Part shown: positions 1-12,719 of the stretch, piece by piece
Numbering within the stretch: the stretch's first letter is position 1
Layout: every line of letters starts with the position of its first letter
Source: Lepidurus packardi
Lineage: Eukaryota; Arthropoda; Branchiopoda; Notostraca; Triopsidae
Assembly (NCBI GenBank): GCA_023053545.1
Contig: JAKZAN010000005.1
Coordinates: 3,596,001-3,660,000, forward strand
Length of the DNA: 64,000 nucleotides
Reading direction: 5' to 3'
Position numbers and translations under genes: made by a program
Notes under the pieces: generated by a model
Seen by the model: the letters and a program-made list of their open reading frames with translations, nothing else
What the model was told of the DNA's origin: nothing
Database searches by the model: none

Positions 1-1184
1 GTCATAAAAGGAGATCGACAAAAACGTTTGGGAATTGATTAGCCTCCGTCCGAAGGAGGCGAAGGGATTGCCTTGTATATATATATTTACTATCTCGTCC
101 CAAAATACATGCTACCAAATAGAAGTAAGGCAAAAGCCGGACTAACGCAACGGAGTCCCGGCTCGGAGCAGCCTTTTGTTCGATAACCGCTCATGATAAC
201 CGTTCATGTTCGATAACCGTTCATTCATTACTGCGTTTATTGCACCGTTGGTAAGGGAGACCGAAGAAACGCTACGAGACCCGGCTTGACTGTATGGGAA
301 AGGTCGGTAGCTTTCATTTGGGACACAATAGCTCTATGATTCAGGTATGCATGTGTGTTTTTGCCTTTTATCTGTAAGAAAACATCGCAGAGACGCCTAT
401 CACCTCTTGCTAATATCCAATCTTGTGAAAAATGGTGTAACTAGGCCCCAGAATATACTTGGTGAGACCTGGCCGATTAACTTGGCGAAGGGCGAAAAGC
501 ATCGCTCTCGGCTCTGTCGCTTGTTATTCCAGCGACAGTATTTTACTTGATTAGATTTTTCTCATTCGGAGCCAAAATCCCTAGACATTCTTCAAAGCAA
601 AAGAGGAGAGGGAGGCGGCCGGTTAGTTTTGTGCTGCAAACGGGCCTTCAAGTCGGACTTGTAAAGCCAAGCAATAAATTTCCTAATTTGTTTTTCTTCT
701 GATCTATTGGTTAAAAGTTGCTGGCCTCCTGGAGCACCATAACATCCACTTTTTTCTTTATTTTCCTGGAGTTTTAGTTTTGCTCCTAAACTTACTGCGC
801 GGGAGCGTGAAAGACCACCTGCTCCACTATTTCAGCTTCTTTCTGTTGTCTTTTTATTATTATTTTTTCCCCCTTTTTAAACCAAGGGAAAAGATTTTTG
901 CTGCTGGTTCTGTGAGGATACGACATCACAACTGTCGACTGCCATGTTTGCTTATGCCCCTACGGAGAATATATCTGTGTATAAAGTTTCCTCCTATGCC
1001 GCCTCCGTTATGATTTCGCTTCCCAACCAACCAACCAGAAAAAAAAAGATTCACTAACACATGTTTCTACGCGTAGGCATTTCCTCGACATTAACGTGAA
1101 TATAACGTGTGTGTAATATGTTCTTTCTGAAAAACTTGAAAAATTTAAGTACATGTTTGAGCTCCGTCATAGTATTCACCCAAG
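1..1184. other. Non-coding stretch, probable intron
   Basis: Apart from the GATAACCG tandem repeat there is nothing recognisable. T-rich runs are frequent around 740-880. If the Ig exon gene continues toward lower coordinates, this is intron. Confidence 0.5.
182..224 (+). repeat. Three copies of a 13-bp GATAACCGYTCAT repeat
   Basis: Copies lie at 182-194, 195-207 and 212-224. The first has CGCTCAT and the other two CGTTCAT. The first two are directly adjacent and the third follows a 4-bp GTTC insert. The TGTTC that precedes the first copy partly recurs before the third. This may be a minisatellite seed or a cluster of binding sites. Confidence 0.8.
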
Positions 1185-1326
1185 TTACGCCCTCCAGCTT
1201 TTTCGCAATAACATATTCCTTTTGTTTAAAAAAAGTCGCTAAAATTATTCCAAATAGCGCTTGAAACTACATACTGCAAGGCTACATGTTCGCGAAAACT
1301 TTAAATTCCAGCATTGGAGGGCGTAA
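1185..1326. mobile_element. Possible 142-bp MITE with TA-flanked CGCCCTCCA ends
   Basis: TTACGCCCTCCA at 1185-1196 is matched by its reverse complement TGGAGGGCGTAA at 1315-1326. If TA is the target duplication, the element would start CGCCCTCCA and end TGGAGGGCG, a layout typical of Tc1/mariner-type miniature elements. A looser inner match (GCTTTTTCGC against GTTTTCGCG) extends the symmetry. There is no coding capacity. With only one copy seen, a chance 12-bp inverted repeat cannot be excluded. Confidence 0.35.
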
Positions 1327-4300
1327 AACCGTAATGAGACACGGCTCGCAAATGACTTGTTTTGTGCAATTTGTCTTGGAAAGCATGGAGGAAATTCAAG
1401 TTATTTGCCTCCACTCGAAATTAGGCTAGTTCTGGGTGTATGTGTATATACACCTTTTCCTTATTATACACATCCACACGTTTTGGGTCTCGTATACGAA
1501 AGCTTCTCCCCCAAAACAACCTTATACACTAACGCCTACCCCAAGTTTGTAAATACCACGGCAAATATTTATCTGGTCGTGCCAACTAATTACTTGCTTG
1601 CCGGTGGAACTGTCTTATATTTCTCGTTTTGAACGCTCAACAGAAGGCCCAACTCTTTCTTTTTTTCTAGACCTCTTCCTCTTCACCCACCTATCCCCTG
1701 AAACTCCCAACTCTCTAAACAAACTAAAAAGAAAAAAAAAACAAGAAAAAAAAACTAAAAACATCAGCCAGACGAGAAAATATTGCGAGTCAGGCTCCCC
1801 GAAACCTAAAAGTCTTGCTGCGTGGTGTAGGCTATTACTTCCAAATGAGTTTTCTAGCCACAAATCCTCCCACTTAATTACCAGTTTCTTTCGTACTTCT
1901 TGTAATGGTCCACGAAACGGAGCTTCCCCCAAATAAAACTGTGCCAAGCGGGATACTTCCAAAAGACAAAGTCAAAGGAAAAATAAAAAAGATATCCACA
2001 AAAACGTCTTGAAACAATTAGACTATTCATATGGGAACTGGTTGTGGCAGCTATCCTTTCTTGGCAACAATTCTGCAGCTCAGGAAAAAGCTGAGATCAT
2101 CCCCAGAAAACACAGAAACATCCCAAGGATTTCGAGATGATCACATAGTCATGTCCCATGGGAGGTCCGGCATCAAATATCTGGCGCAGTCACGAATCCT
2201 AACTTGTGTACATATGTGTGTGTGTACAAAGCTCCAATGCTGCCTGTTAGTATAATGCATAACAGAACACGCTGTCATTTTGAAAACGACATGAAACAAG
2301 AACGAAAAGAAGAAGAAAAAGTTGTTAGAACTCCCCGGGCAAAACAGGAGAACTCGAGCTAAAAAGAAAAAAGGGGGACAAGGCTTTTGGGGTACATGAA
2401 TATGACATGTGGTGTGTGTGTGGGGTACATGCATTGGCTGTGGAGGCAGTTGACAGTTGCTTTGACGACAACGGTTAAGAAATCTTTCTTTAGCAAAGCC
2501 GTACACCAACCAGCCGAAGAGACTATGTAAAATGAGATGATGAGCTCCATGTGTGCTCCATGTGTTGCCTACGACGACCTGTTTCACCTCTCCACCTCCT
2601 TTCACCAAACCAGGCCCACATGGTCGGGTTTGGGGTCCCCGGTCAAGTGTCATGGGTTTTCTCTTCCTAGTTCGTACAACATTTTTAGACCGAACGCGCA
2701 ACCAGCCGTTGTTTAGTAAGACTTTTCGAACTGACAAAATGGGAATATAACAGACTCCGGAGCGAGCTCAGCAGGAGAGCACAGTCATGTTGCTATAAAA
2801 GTTCCTGTCTACAAATACAACCAAAACAGAACTCAAAAAAAAAAGAAAGAAAAAAAGATGCAGATATGGAAAAAAAATACCAGTAGCAGTAAAACAAATG
2901 GCTTGCCCAAGGTGGAGTTCCTATATCCTGTGACACATACTGAGCAAAAAAAATAATAATAGATTAATAAGAAAAATCAGCTTTTCTCTATATAAAGAGT
3001 TTCCCTTGGTTAGACAACATGTTCCCAGTTTCATCGAGTGTGGAGGAACGAGGACAACCACGTAGATAAGTTGGCAGTTTTGCTGGAAGTTTGTAAACAC
3101 TCATTCGCCTTTGTTTGGGGAAGTCATTGATTTATAAAATTGGCCCCCAAAAAACAGCTTCGCTAGGTAAGTTCTTTGAAGTTAACACCGAAGAATCAAT
3201 TAAAAGTTGATAACGTGTTGTATTATTGTTTCCCGCAGAAGCTTTACTTCATCTTTAAGAATCTTCTATTTCTTTAAGAATGCCGAATGACGAGGCCAAA
3301 ATTGGGGGAAACAGTAAATATTAATAATAATAAAAAATCTTTTCGAATGAGACCATGCAGGAAACAAGTCACAAAACTACCATAGGCACTTCCTAACGAC
3401 TTTGGAGAGGAATAAAGAAGACGCCGCACTTGTTATGCTACAGTGGAAATAGCGGTCGCGAACACTTGTCACATGTATATGAATTCCCATTCTCTGGGAC
3501 ACAAGCGGTCTATCTCATTTCCCATGGCTCACGCAGTATATAGCCTACTAAACATTTCAATATATTTCCTACGTCGTTTAGATTAATTTTCCAGAACCCA
3601 ATCATGGAAAGCGAGGCTCGGATTGAAGCCCCAACACAATAATTAGTCTTCTTTATATGGTTTTCCATCTCCTGTCTTCCATAATTTATCCTAAAAAGGA
3701 TCCTAACAACGGTAATAATGTTCCTCTTTTCTTCGTTCATTAATCAAAACCCCCGCAGTCAAACTTTATACCTCTCCGTGTGGCATATAACCGCCCAATC
3801 ATTATACACAATCTTGTCCCCTTCAAGAACGCTCTATATGGCTCAACCCCTCCTCCCTCCCCCAACTTCTTCCCAGTGAAAACAGTTCCCTTTGACTGTC
3901 GCTCGCTTGCCGCATCTTTCTCTTCAGTTCTGCTTCAAGTTTTGATTGACTTCTCATCATCATCGCGAGACAAGCCAACTTGGGAGTTGCATTTGACTTG
4001 CAAATGACTCCTTCTTTATGCTCCTACCGACCGGTCCTTTGGCTTGCACAGTCCACACACAGTGAAGCTCAAGAGATCCTTCTCGTTGACGAGATCCTCT
4101 CCGGTTCAGCAAATCGAGTCCCCCTTTTCCCTCTACCGTATATATCCTCGATTCGATTTCTGTTTCGCGGGGTACATGAAAAGCTGCAGCACTAAAGGTT
4201 TCCTAGAACGCTCCTAGGGTAAGAGGACGGGAGACCAACTTGGAGACAGCATTTAAATCAAGAACTTTGCAATACCTACACTGAGAGTTTCTCCTGGCTC

Positions 4301-5703
4301 ACACAAGATTCCAGCAGCAAAATAAAAACAGAAAAAATAAAATAAAACACTAAACTCCCGAGAGCTCCAAGCAATTCAACGCGGAACCTTGTTATTTAGT
4401 CAAGCAAAGGTACAACAACCGTCCGTGTCTGTTGGCAAACTTGGATTTCCCTGAATATCCTCCGCAGTTCTCTTTCCTTTGTTTTTTTTTTCGTCGGTCC
4501 CTTCTATTTCTCATCTCGGCTTTGTGTCTTCCATCACAATGCTGCAGTCGATGCTTCCCGTTGCCTCAAATGAGCTTTTTTTTTTCGAGTAAACGAGCGA
4601 AGAAGCAGAAGACGAAAGAAGAAAGCCTTAACTTCGCTCTCCTTCTTACTCCAGGAAAATCCGTCGTGCTTCCTTCATCATACGGCTATTTGTCGCCACG
4701 GTCCCGCATCAAGGAGGATCAACTCCATCGAGTCCAATGGAAGGTAGAAAAATATGAGACGAGTTTTTGTATGCCTGTGCCCGCTTTCTTCCCGTCCGGA
4801 AATCTTTCGATAGCACGTCAAGTCGCTATAGGATCAGCAATCAGTGTTATATGTGTATAAACGACCCCGGTTCGTAAAAATTGGTCCGAGATGGGGCCGT
4901 GGCCCGCGTAGAGTACAATTTTGATTGTAAAACTTGGGTCCTTTTGTGTGGGAAGATATCCCGAGGAATCGGAACCGCCCGTTGGGGTATTCGTAGCTTC
5001 ATTGCCGTTATAAAGGGAAGTCGACGGGCTTTGCGGACCAGGGAAATCCAATTACGTTGTGTCAACTGCGATGATTTAGCGAGGAGTCTCAGTTATAATA
5101 CTACGACTCGCTAGATATACTTTCCACGTGGAGAGACAGAATGATTCTTAGGAAACCCGTCTGCCCCTAATTCCCGCCCAAGAAAATTGTCTGTTCACAA
5201 AAACTATCCCTTACTAACTGAAAACCATGGGCCTTTCATTTAAGCCATTTTAAGCAATGTGTGAATATTTGGTAGGCAGGCAGAGCCCAACAGACCTTGC
5301 TTGATCTTCGACGAAAGCGACACAGGAATTTTACCTTCGTCCCCCCTTTATTAAGTAAATCGTTTGCTTGCAAAACCGTTTCATGGCAACAAGATTGCTT
5401 AAATACCAAGTAGGCGCCTTTCGAATATCATTCGTCACACGCGACAAGGAAATTGAGACCTAAACGCGTCTTTGAAGCCAACGATAATAACACGCAGGAA
5501 AAAAAACGTCTTCGATCTTCCGCGGCCAAACACATGCGTCTTCTGGACTAATATATATATCTGATTTTTCCTATTTTTTGTAGGCAAAGGCAAACGAACC
5601 GTACCGTACCGGAGAAAAACATGTTACTTTTCCCCACAAAAAAAAAACAAAAAGTAAATATAAAAAACTGTTGACAAGAATATGCTGAAGGTTTTTCACT
5701 TAC
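1327..5703. other. Non-coding stretch, probable intron 3' of the Ig exon
   Basis: It holds A-rich runs (1730-1760, 2290-2320, 2838-2870), a GT-rich patch at 2408-2432 and no convincing exon. I searched the minus strand for the second half of the Ig domain (PRY, DDAxYxCQV) and did not see it, so the next exon probably lies outside the window. A moderately GC-rich patch at 4860-5110 is open in several frames without homology. Confidence 0.5.
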
Positions 5704-5838
5704 CCAGAGCAAATCCATCCTTGGTCCATTGAGCTCGGCCACTCTGTTGACCAATTTTGCAACGCAAAATAGCAGTTTGCCCCTCCCGGACGCTGATATT
5801 AAGGGGGCGTTCTAGAAAGTATTGTTGTTGACCGTAGC
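5704..5838 (-). CDS. Internal exon of a nephrin/KIRREL-family adhesion protein, first Ig domain (partial gene)
   Basis: This 135-nt exon encodes about 45 residues of an N-terminal immunoglobulin domain. It reads YGQQQYFLERPLNISV, then REGQTAILRCKIGQQSGRAQ, then WTKDGFALG. It holds the B-strand cysteine (LRC), the C-strand tryptophan and the WTKDGFALG signature shared by insect kirre/roughest, hibris/sticks-and-stones and vertebrate nephrin/KIRREL first Ig domains. Family members are single-pass surface proteins that bind each other across cells in myoblast fusion, eye patterning and filtration slits. The acceptor is a pyrimidine tract ending TTTACAG and the donor is G|GTAAGT. Both boundaries are phase 1, as is usual for Ig exons. 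The frame runs open into the upstream intron, but that part is low-complexity and is not coding. The second half of the domain (PRY and DDAxYxC motifs) must lie on a later exon, which I did not find between 1 and 5703. The REGQTAILRC wording leans slightly to the nephrin-like (hibris/sns) branch, but I cannot separate this from kirre. Confidence 0.85.
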
Positions 5839-5880
5839 CTGTAAACAAAACGGGAGAAAAAAAATACTGATAATTAGCAA
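5839..5880 (-). promoter_or_regulatory. 3' splice site region of the Ig exon
   Basis: Read on the minus strand, this segment holds TGCTAAT, a reasonable branch-point match about 36-42 nt before the exon. A pyrimidine-rich tract (TTTTTTTTCTCCCGTTTTG) and TTTACAG follow. Together with the GTAAGT donor just past 5704 this supports the exon boundaries and the minus-strand orientation of the host gene. The branch point is inferred from its sequence and spacing. Confidence 0.65.
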
Positions 5881-8800
5881 AGAGGATGGAGAATTGCTCA
5901 TCATAAACCAGCAGTACCCAGCCAGCAGAAAGAGATAAGGAAAGCAAAAGGAAAATCTTATATGGAAAGGATGGAAGGGAAAAACACACGAAAGTGACAC
6001 ACGAATCTTTTTTTTTAAATTTTATCACATCAAAGTTTTCATCTCAAGGATGGGAAAGTAAAAGGTAAAGGTTGAAGAAAATCATCAAGGGGTTACACCC
6101 TTTCCCACCAAAGGTAATTTAGAAAGGTTAACCCTTTGCTTTTGGGGCATGACAAAAGGTTATTACATCTTCGTAACTCGTTCTAATGACTCACTCCACT
6201 TCCGGTCGGGTGGAAAACTACGTGAGAAGTCACCTTTTAACATCAACTTGCATCCTTTCGTTTCCCAGTCAAGCTTGAAAGAAAAACAAGCTATATCTCT
6301 CCCAATCAGGTTGGCACGTTTTTTACCCTTCTTAAAAAAAAAATATTTTCATCCCCTTTTTACAACGCACATTTTCTGTCCCCATAACTATTTAAGGCGC
6401 TTTATATAAAAACCCATCTAATGTTATTTACATTTCCCTCACGTACTACAACTTGTACGGGGTACCTTCTAACACCCAATCGTGGGCGATTAATAGAAAG
6501 TCTCTCTACTCTAGTAAACCAGATGTTGAGTGCTGAAAAAGTTTCCGTCCCTGAACCGAAAAAATCTGCTCTCATTTTGGATTGCAAAGGTTCTTAGGAG
6601 TGTTAGTTAGACTTCCTGTACAAGTTTCTTTTTCCTGTTCTCTCTCTCACTCTTACTCCTTCGAAGTGCTTTTCCTAGAAAAAGTTCTCATTCCTTTTCG
6701 TCAGTTTCCCAATCGCAGCACCTCAAACGACTTTTGAGTCGTCGGAAAGCAAATTCAAAGCAACCAAAGGCTCTGCACCAAAGCAAACTCAATTCCATGT
6801 CTCACCTCTTCTTCTGAAGGAAGCAGAGCAGCAACATCCCTTAACTCCCTATGCATTCCCCTTATTTCATTTTTTGCCGTCATACAAGTTTATCTTCCTA
6901 CACATCGCCTGACAAGTTAGTTTCGGGCAAAGGAGTTTGTCTCTTGTGTGTCTCTCTGGCGCGGAGGATTTTCCTGAAAAGACTCGTACCACACAATCAT
7001 AGCAAAAAAAAAAAAAAAAGTCCTGCAGAGAGTTGACGGAAGACGACTTACTTGCACTGGACTGCTAATTGGGGATGCCCACAAGGAAAGTCCGTGCACT
7101 GTAACAACTAGTCTATATAGTTACTGAAGAAGGAATGACAAGGTCCCCTTCCTTCTGGAAAGTCCGAAAACCCAGTGAAATCTCCCTCGCATCTCGCCTG
7201 AGGAATTCTCTGCGTCCGCATAATGGCTAATTTGGCACAAGTTGCATTGCCTTTGACTTTAAGGAAGGGGGTTATATAACGCACATCTACCCCTGGGGTA
7301 CGAGTAGAAACTCTCGATAAATCCGCCCGGTTGTAAGTTCAACTGACCCGAGGCTCATCGTCATCAGAACGTCGTCTTTAATTCTCTGTGGTCTTCCCCA
7401 GTCCCCGGAACACAAAGGGGGGGGCTCCATTATATGGCGTTCGCCCATAACGCTTGTTTGCTTTGGCTGCAGCTCTGCGCTTCACTGCGAATCTCGTTCG
7501 TTTCATGACTTTTCCGTAATGAGGCATTCAACCAGCCATTGAGGGTCGCCCCCCACCAAAAACGTGCTGAAGGGAATGGTAAAGTAAAAATGCGCCAATA
7601 TCGTCCCGAAGTTTGTGCCTACGCAAACTTAATTTCTCTTAAGCTTTGATTTTACTCAAAAACACGCGATTGAAAAACAGGTTCTTCTAATAAGAGAAAA
7701 GACCAAAAGCTGGGAACTCTCAACTTTACATTTCTCTCCCACCCTCCTTTTCGTATTGACACGATGATTACTTCCAGCTCATCATTTCCACAGGGCGAAA
7801 AAGCTAAGGCTTTGATGTTGCCAGCTAAGGGCATCGTTTTCATATCATTTGCTTACGTTCCAAAAGCCCTGGAAAAGGCAAAAAGGACTACAAGGGACAG
7901 AGCTCGAACCGCTTCATCTTCACTTGGGATGTTCCACCGATTGTGCCAACAAATTTTCAGACGAACGACGAAAACCAAGAGCCCATAGGAATCGTAAAGC
8001 GAGCACAGCCTTTCGCGTGTTTCGCCAACTGTAAAAACAAAAGAGCGGACGAATTGAAAGGAAAGCCTCAGCCATCGCTTTTCTCCCAAACTTCCGTCAA
8101 AAGAAAATTCCCTATTAAAATCCCGCACGGAACAACGCAAACAATCTTTTAGGGAAAAGTCCGGTTTCCGCACCTCTTTCTGCCTTGCAAACTTTTTTGA
8201 GTTTGGGGAGGAGTGGACCCCCCAAAACGTGCTATCAAGAAAAAAAAAAAAGTCGTAATTTTTCCTAACCTTTTGTCTTGTATCTTGGCAACATCCAAGT
8301 TCCGTGACATCTGAATCAGTTGACAGTTTTTCTTTTCCAAGTCCCTCAGGTTTAATACGTTGACACGACACAAGTTCTAACGTTCGTACACTTGACATTT
8401 TGACGGGAAATGTCCCCATACTCTTCATGCATAATGGAGACAGTTGGGTCCGAGGAAAACCAGCAGGTTCATGTCAGCCTCGATAAATATTTGGAAAGAG
8501 AAACGAGGACAGTGTAGGGCAGCAGGCCTGGCCCTTTTTTTATTATTATTGTGTTTCCTTTTACTTTCCGATCCCTAAAGTCCTATACAGATTCTTAGGC
8601 CGTTAAGATCAACAAATCTCTACGGCCGACATGTGAGGCAAGAAACGTAAAAAAAACACACCAAAAACACATGCTTCGCCCTTGTATAAAGCTTTCTATC
8701 TCCCATCCAAGACTTTGTTCCCTTCTCCCTTAACGCCTTTTCCCCTTACTTCGAGTGAAGCTTGCGCAAACACACATACACCTAATCAACAACATAGAAT

Positions 8801-9627
8801 TTCTATAACAGGGTAATTACAGCCATGATTAACATTGTAGATCACTCCATGTCCCTCTCCTGTTGTTGTTTTTAACCCTCTCTGCCATCAGAATATGCTG
8901 CAGTAGGGCGCGATCCCGTGATTTTCCTCGCGGAGATTGGGGGCTGTCACCTTTCCTAGACAGTTCGCGTGTCCTGCAGCAAAGGCGACCTAGCAGAACA
9001 AGTCCCCCTTGTCGTGTCACATTAGCTGGTGACGATTCCCCGGGCAAGATGAAGGCTGACATATGCATGACAGCGTGGATACAAAAATTCTCCCTCTGAT
9101 GCTAATACACACAGCCTTTAAGTTCTGGATCGGGCATGTTATCTTCCAACAAAAGAGAGGGATAATTGCAAATAGGCCCCCATAAGGTACCAAAAAGTTA
9201 TGCGCCTTTGAGTTCGCCAAGCCTTTGTTAAGGCTCTTGTCCCCAAAAGATATTAGAAATGAGAGATTCTCGCACCACAATAATCTCCCCTATTTTGAGG
9301 GACCACACACGCCGGTCTCTTCTTACGTTTTTCTTTTTCTTTCCTTGGGAAGACACCTCTTTTTGCTATGTCAAAGGTGACCTCATTTACACAAAATTAT
9401 GTTCCAAATTCAACTTCAATTCTGTTCGTCCCCCTGTTCCTCAACTCATTCTGGCCTCGGTTTATAAAGGATCAATAATTTGCCCATTACCCTCGCTCAA
9501 CTCCCCCCTTTTCAGTCGCTCGGTTCCGAAAGCGGATAGCTGATGTGGTGCACGACTAAAAGCAAAAGCAAAACGCAAAAAAATGCGAGTAAAAGAGCGA
9601 CCTAACGTTTACCATCGTATAGTAAGA

Positions 9628-9649
9628 CCTGCATGCAGGTTGCATGCAA
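9628..9649. repeat. Two abutting palindromes around GCATGC
   Basis: CCTGCATGCAGG (9628-9639) is followed without a gap by TTGCATGCAA (9640-9649). Both are perfect palindromes sharing the GCATGC core. Confidence 0.85.
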
Positions 9650-11091
9650 AATCTGCTTTCACATTAAACATACATCCATTTTTCAGATTAATTTTACGAG
9701 ACGAGCCGAACAACCCACTAAAAACACGCAGCATGAACCATAGCTACTCCTTTAAGCACCAACGAAAGACAGGGCTGCCTTTTCCTTTATCGCAAAATGA
9801 TATATACTCAAGTTTGCGGGGCTAAATCCAGTTTAAGTTTGCGTTAGGGATTGGATTGGGTTGGGAGTTTACGGGAGTAGGGTTTTCAGCCGTCCAGCTC
9901 GAGCGAGTTCGGTTAAAACATGACCCTCTAATTGCGAAAATCCCTTTTGTCGCTACGTTAGATGACGCCAAAAGAAAACGGATCCCCCGCAGGAGAACCA
10001 GGGAGAGATGATACAACACTTCTCATCTTCTGCTCCTGCATGGACCGAGTTTGAAAAACGACCTGCATTTCCAGAGGGGCGATACGGATTCCGTGACGCA
10101 ATGGGATAAAAAGGGGGCGGGGGGAGGAAAGCGGAAATAAAAATAACTAAAAAAGGACTCGTCGACTACCGTTTTATACGTAACGTGCTTTCCAATATCC
10201 CACTCCCCTTTTCCCCGGTGTCTATCTACGGCAGAGGAAGATTAAAAGCGATGTCAGTTTAGAACAAGTCGAGCTATTTGCCTCCCTTGCTTACGGAGTT
10301 TTGATAGATACACTCGTCTTCCCCTGTGAAATCAACTCCTCTGTAAAAGCAATGCGTCAAGCCAGGCGCGCGGAAGCTCTTCGTTTCGTTTCTTCCCCCT
10401 TTTTTTAGCCCCACAAGAGCAGAAAGAGATGTATAGTAGCGGAATCTTTTCAGATTTAAGTAACGAGTCATCTTCAGTTAACGAATCCCCAACACATCAA
10501 GCAGACAAGCGAGAAAGTACTTCCCGAAGCTGCCAGAGTAGAGTCAAAACAAGATAACTAAAGCGACAGGGAAGGAATTAAAGGAATTTCTCTCCATTGC
10601 TTCCGCCAACAAGCCATGCTGCGCGCGGAATTCGATGAGGTTTTGTCTTTTTGTCATGCCGTAACGTTCCCGTGTCTGCTGCAAATTCCTGCAACTCCTC
10701 ACTCCCACCTTTTTCAAGTTTTCCGGACAGCAATTCCAATTTATTTATTTTTTTCCCCTTAGCACGTTCCACCTGATTTTTCTATGAAAAAAATCTAAGA
10801 GAAAAAAATGGATGAGGAAAGTTTCTATCGTTTTTTTTGTCCCTCTTCGTCCCCAAAAAATCTAACACATTTTCTCTTTCCGATACTTCTTTTGACTACC
10901 CTGTTTTCATTGCTTTTTCAGACAGGGCCAAGACTCAATCTCCCAAAGATTTCTAAACAAAAATGAGAGGCCAAGAGCAAAACCCAAAATGGTTTTCCCC
11001 TACTCTCAGAAGAGACAAAACGCTTTATAACCTATCCGGTTTTTTCGGCATTCTTCCGTTTCAAATACACCTACTTCTTCCTATTGCAACT

Positions 11092-11113
11092 CCCCCCCCC
11101 CCCCCCCCCCCCC
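11092..11113 (+). repeat. Poly-C run, 22 nt
   Basis: An unbroken C run within pyrimidine-rich non-coding sequence, followed by ACTCCCAGCC. Confidence 0.9.
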
Positions 11114-12575
11114 ACTCCCAGCCTATATATCAAAGATCCCACCCAAATGATTTTGGTTGAAAGGTTTGATTCGCGAATCAACTCTATTATCCCTGAACAC
11201 TAAGGATGCAAAACACATACACAACATTCCTCGACTCGTGATTACTATGGAGAAGAGACCCCCCACTCGTAGCCTATTAGCCGCCCATTAACCCAGCCCA
11301 TTTCACACGTATCTGAACTCGAGGGTCACTTCATAAATAACACAGTGTGGAAGACAAGAAAGGAAAACAAAACCAAGAAGAATTTACGGCGACCTCAACA
11401 GTGTAATTAAGCCAGTCTTTTAATCCCCAACAAAAAAAAACACGAAACAACCACAGCTCCAAGAGGCGGGGCTACCCTATGGGGGTATTAGGTAAATCAA
11501 TATCAATAGACTTGGCATGTGAGAAAGTCATTAGGCGAGCCTCAAACTGTCTTCACCAGACCTTTTCTCCGAGACTTATGGGATAGCCTATATCCCATGC
11601 AAGAAAACTTGTATCATTTGGCGAGAGATACCCCACATGCGAGCACCATCATTATCGCCCTCTCTGCTCTTTCTCTTTGGGATGTATTTCCCCGCACGAG
11701 GCCACGAAAAGCCAAGAGAAGGTGGAGACGTTCACCTTCCGCTGTCAATTTCATGCGACTCGGCTATTATTTGTGACTGTGTGTGTGCGGGGGGAGGGTA
11801 TGCCGACACACATGGAACTACAGAATCTCCATGATAAAGATGGATGACGAGCGAAGCGCTTTTAATCCCCATCCTGAGCAGCCCATTAGTACTGAAACAA
11901 AAAGGAAGAGCATAATTTCTCCAACAGACTGACTCTGAAAGTTGCTCAATTTTCTGTTTGCTTTTTCAAATTTTAATTATATGTTGCAGCATATTCTCCG
12001 AAAACACATTTTGCCACACACAATAAAGGTCTTGCCAGAAACGAATCCAAGTGTTGTTAAGAGTCAATGTCAAGAATACTCCCCTTTTTCGGTATAAATG
12101 CTTGGATACTTGATGCCGCCAAGAGGGAATTCTTAAGTTTCCACGGTAAGAGCTTGTTAATGAATTAAAAGTTGTGCCCCCACAGCAAACCGAGATATTA
12201 AGCTCGGGGGGCCAAGCAGAGGGGTAAATGGCGCTTAATTTGCGTTAAAAGATACTACCCGTTTCCCCCCACCCACGTCCAGCGCCAAGGGAGGAAGAAA
12301 TCCAGTTATAAAGAAGGCACACACAGACATAACGACACATGCTTTTGCTGGACAGCAGGAAGAGACAAAACTCAAGTATATATTTCTATACTATGGGCAG
12401 CAAGCAGCCAGCGATCCCTGGTTCCTAGCCCTCTGCCCCATGTCTGACAAAGCTCATTGTCTCAAGCTCTTCGTTTGCCGTAACGATGGTCATCAAGTTG
12501 CGACCCAAGGGTCATTGAGACTGACCGGAAGTGGCCTCATATACACTACAGCACGTCCATCTCATGGCCCAAGTA

Positions 12576-12656
12576 GCTGTCCCCTATGCCTATCGACTTT
12601 AGCTTCCTTTTGATAAGAACATTCTTTTTCGCGCCATGGAGAGTATAGGGGACAGC
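12576..12656. repeat. 12-bp inverted repeat around a 57-bp loop
   Basis: GCTGTCCCCTAT (12576-12587) is matched by ATAGGGGACAGC (12645-12656). No further extension is seen. A match of this size within 100 bp is expected about once by chance in a window this long, so it is recorded only as structure. Confidence 0.4.
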
Positions 12657-12676
12657 ACCTCTATACCCCGCTCAAT

Positions 12677-12719
12677 AATGAAATGTTCTACATAACCCAA
12701 CAATGAAATGTTCTACATA
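12677..12719 (+). repeat. Tandem duplication, 25-bp period
   Basis: The 18-bp word AATGAAATGTTCTACATA occurs at 12677-12694 and again at 12702-12719, joined by an ACCC/AAC spacer. A decayed third start (CCCAACAACTGAATGT) follows. The period of 25 bp suggests a small local slippage duplication. Confidence 0.85.

Noticed and set aside
182-224. CRISPR-like array
   Set aside because: The three units are only 13 bp and nearly contiguous, with no spacers. The window is eukaryotic.
2141-2737. 198-codon minus-strand frame
   Set aside because: The middle is a polyphenylalanine stretch from an A/T run and the remainder has no domain.
4818-5114. GC-richer patch checked as the missing second half of the Ig domain
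   Set aside because: None of its frames contains the PRY or DxAxYxC motifs expected there.
5839-6028. Extension of the Ig exon frame upstream to a methionine with a hydrophobic, signal-peptide-like stretch
   Set aside because: The extension crosses a strong acceptor (pyrimidine tract plus CAG) and is low-complexity. The hydrophobic look comes from intronic T-rich sequence read in frame.
7900-7930. GGTTCGA-like tRNA T-arm word on the minus strand
   Set aside because: No matching D-arm, anticodon arm or acceptor stem at the right spacing.
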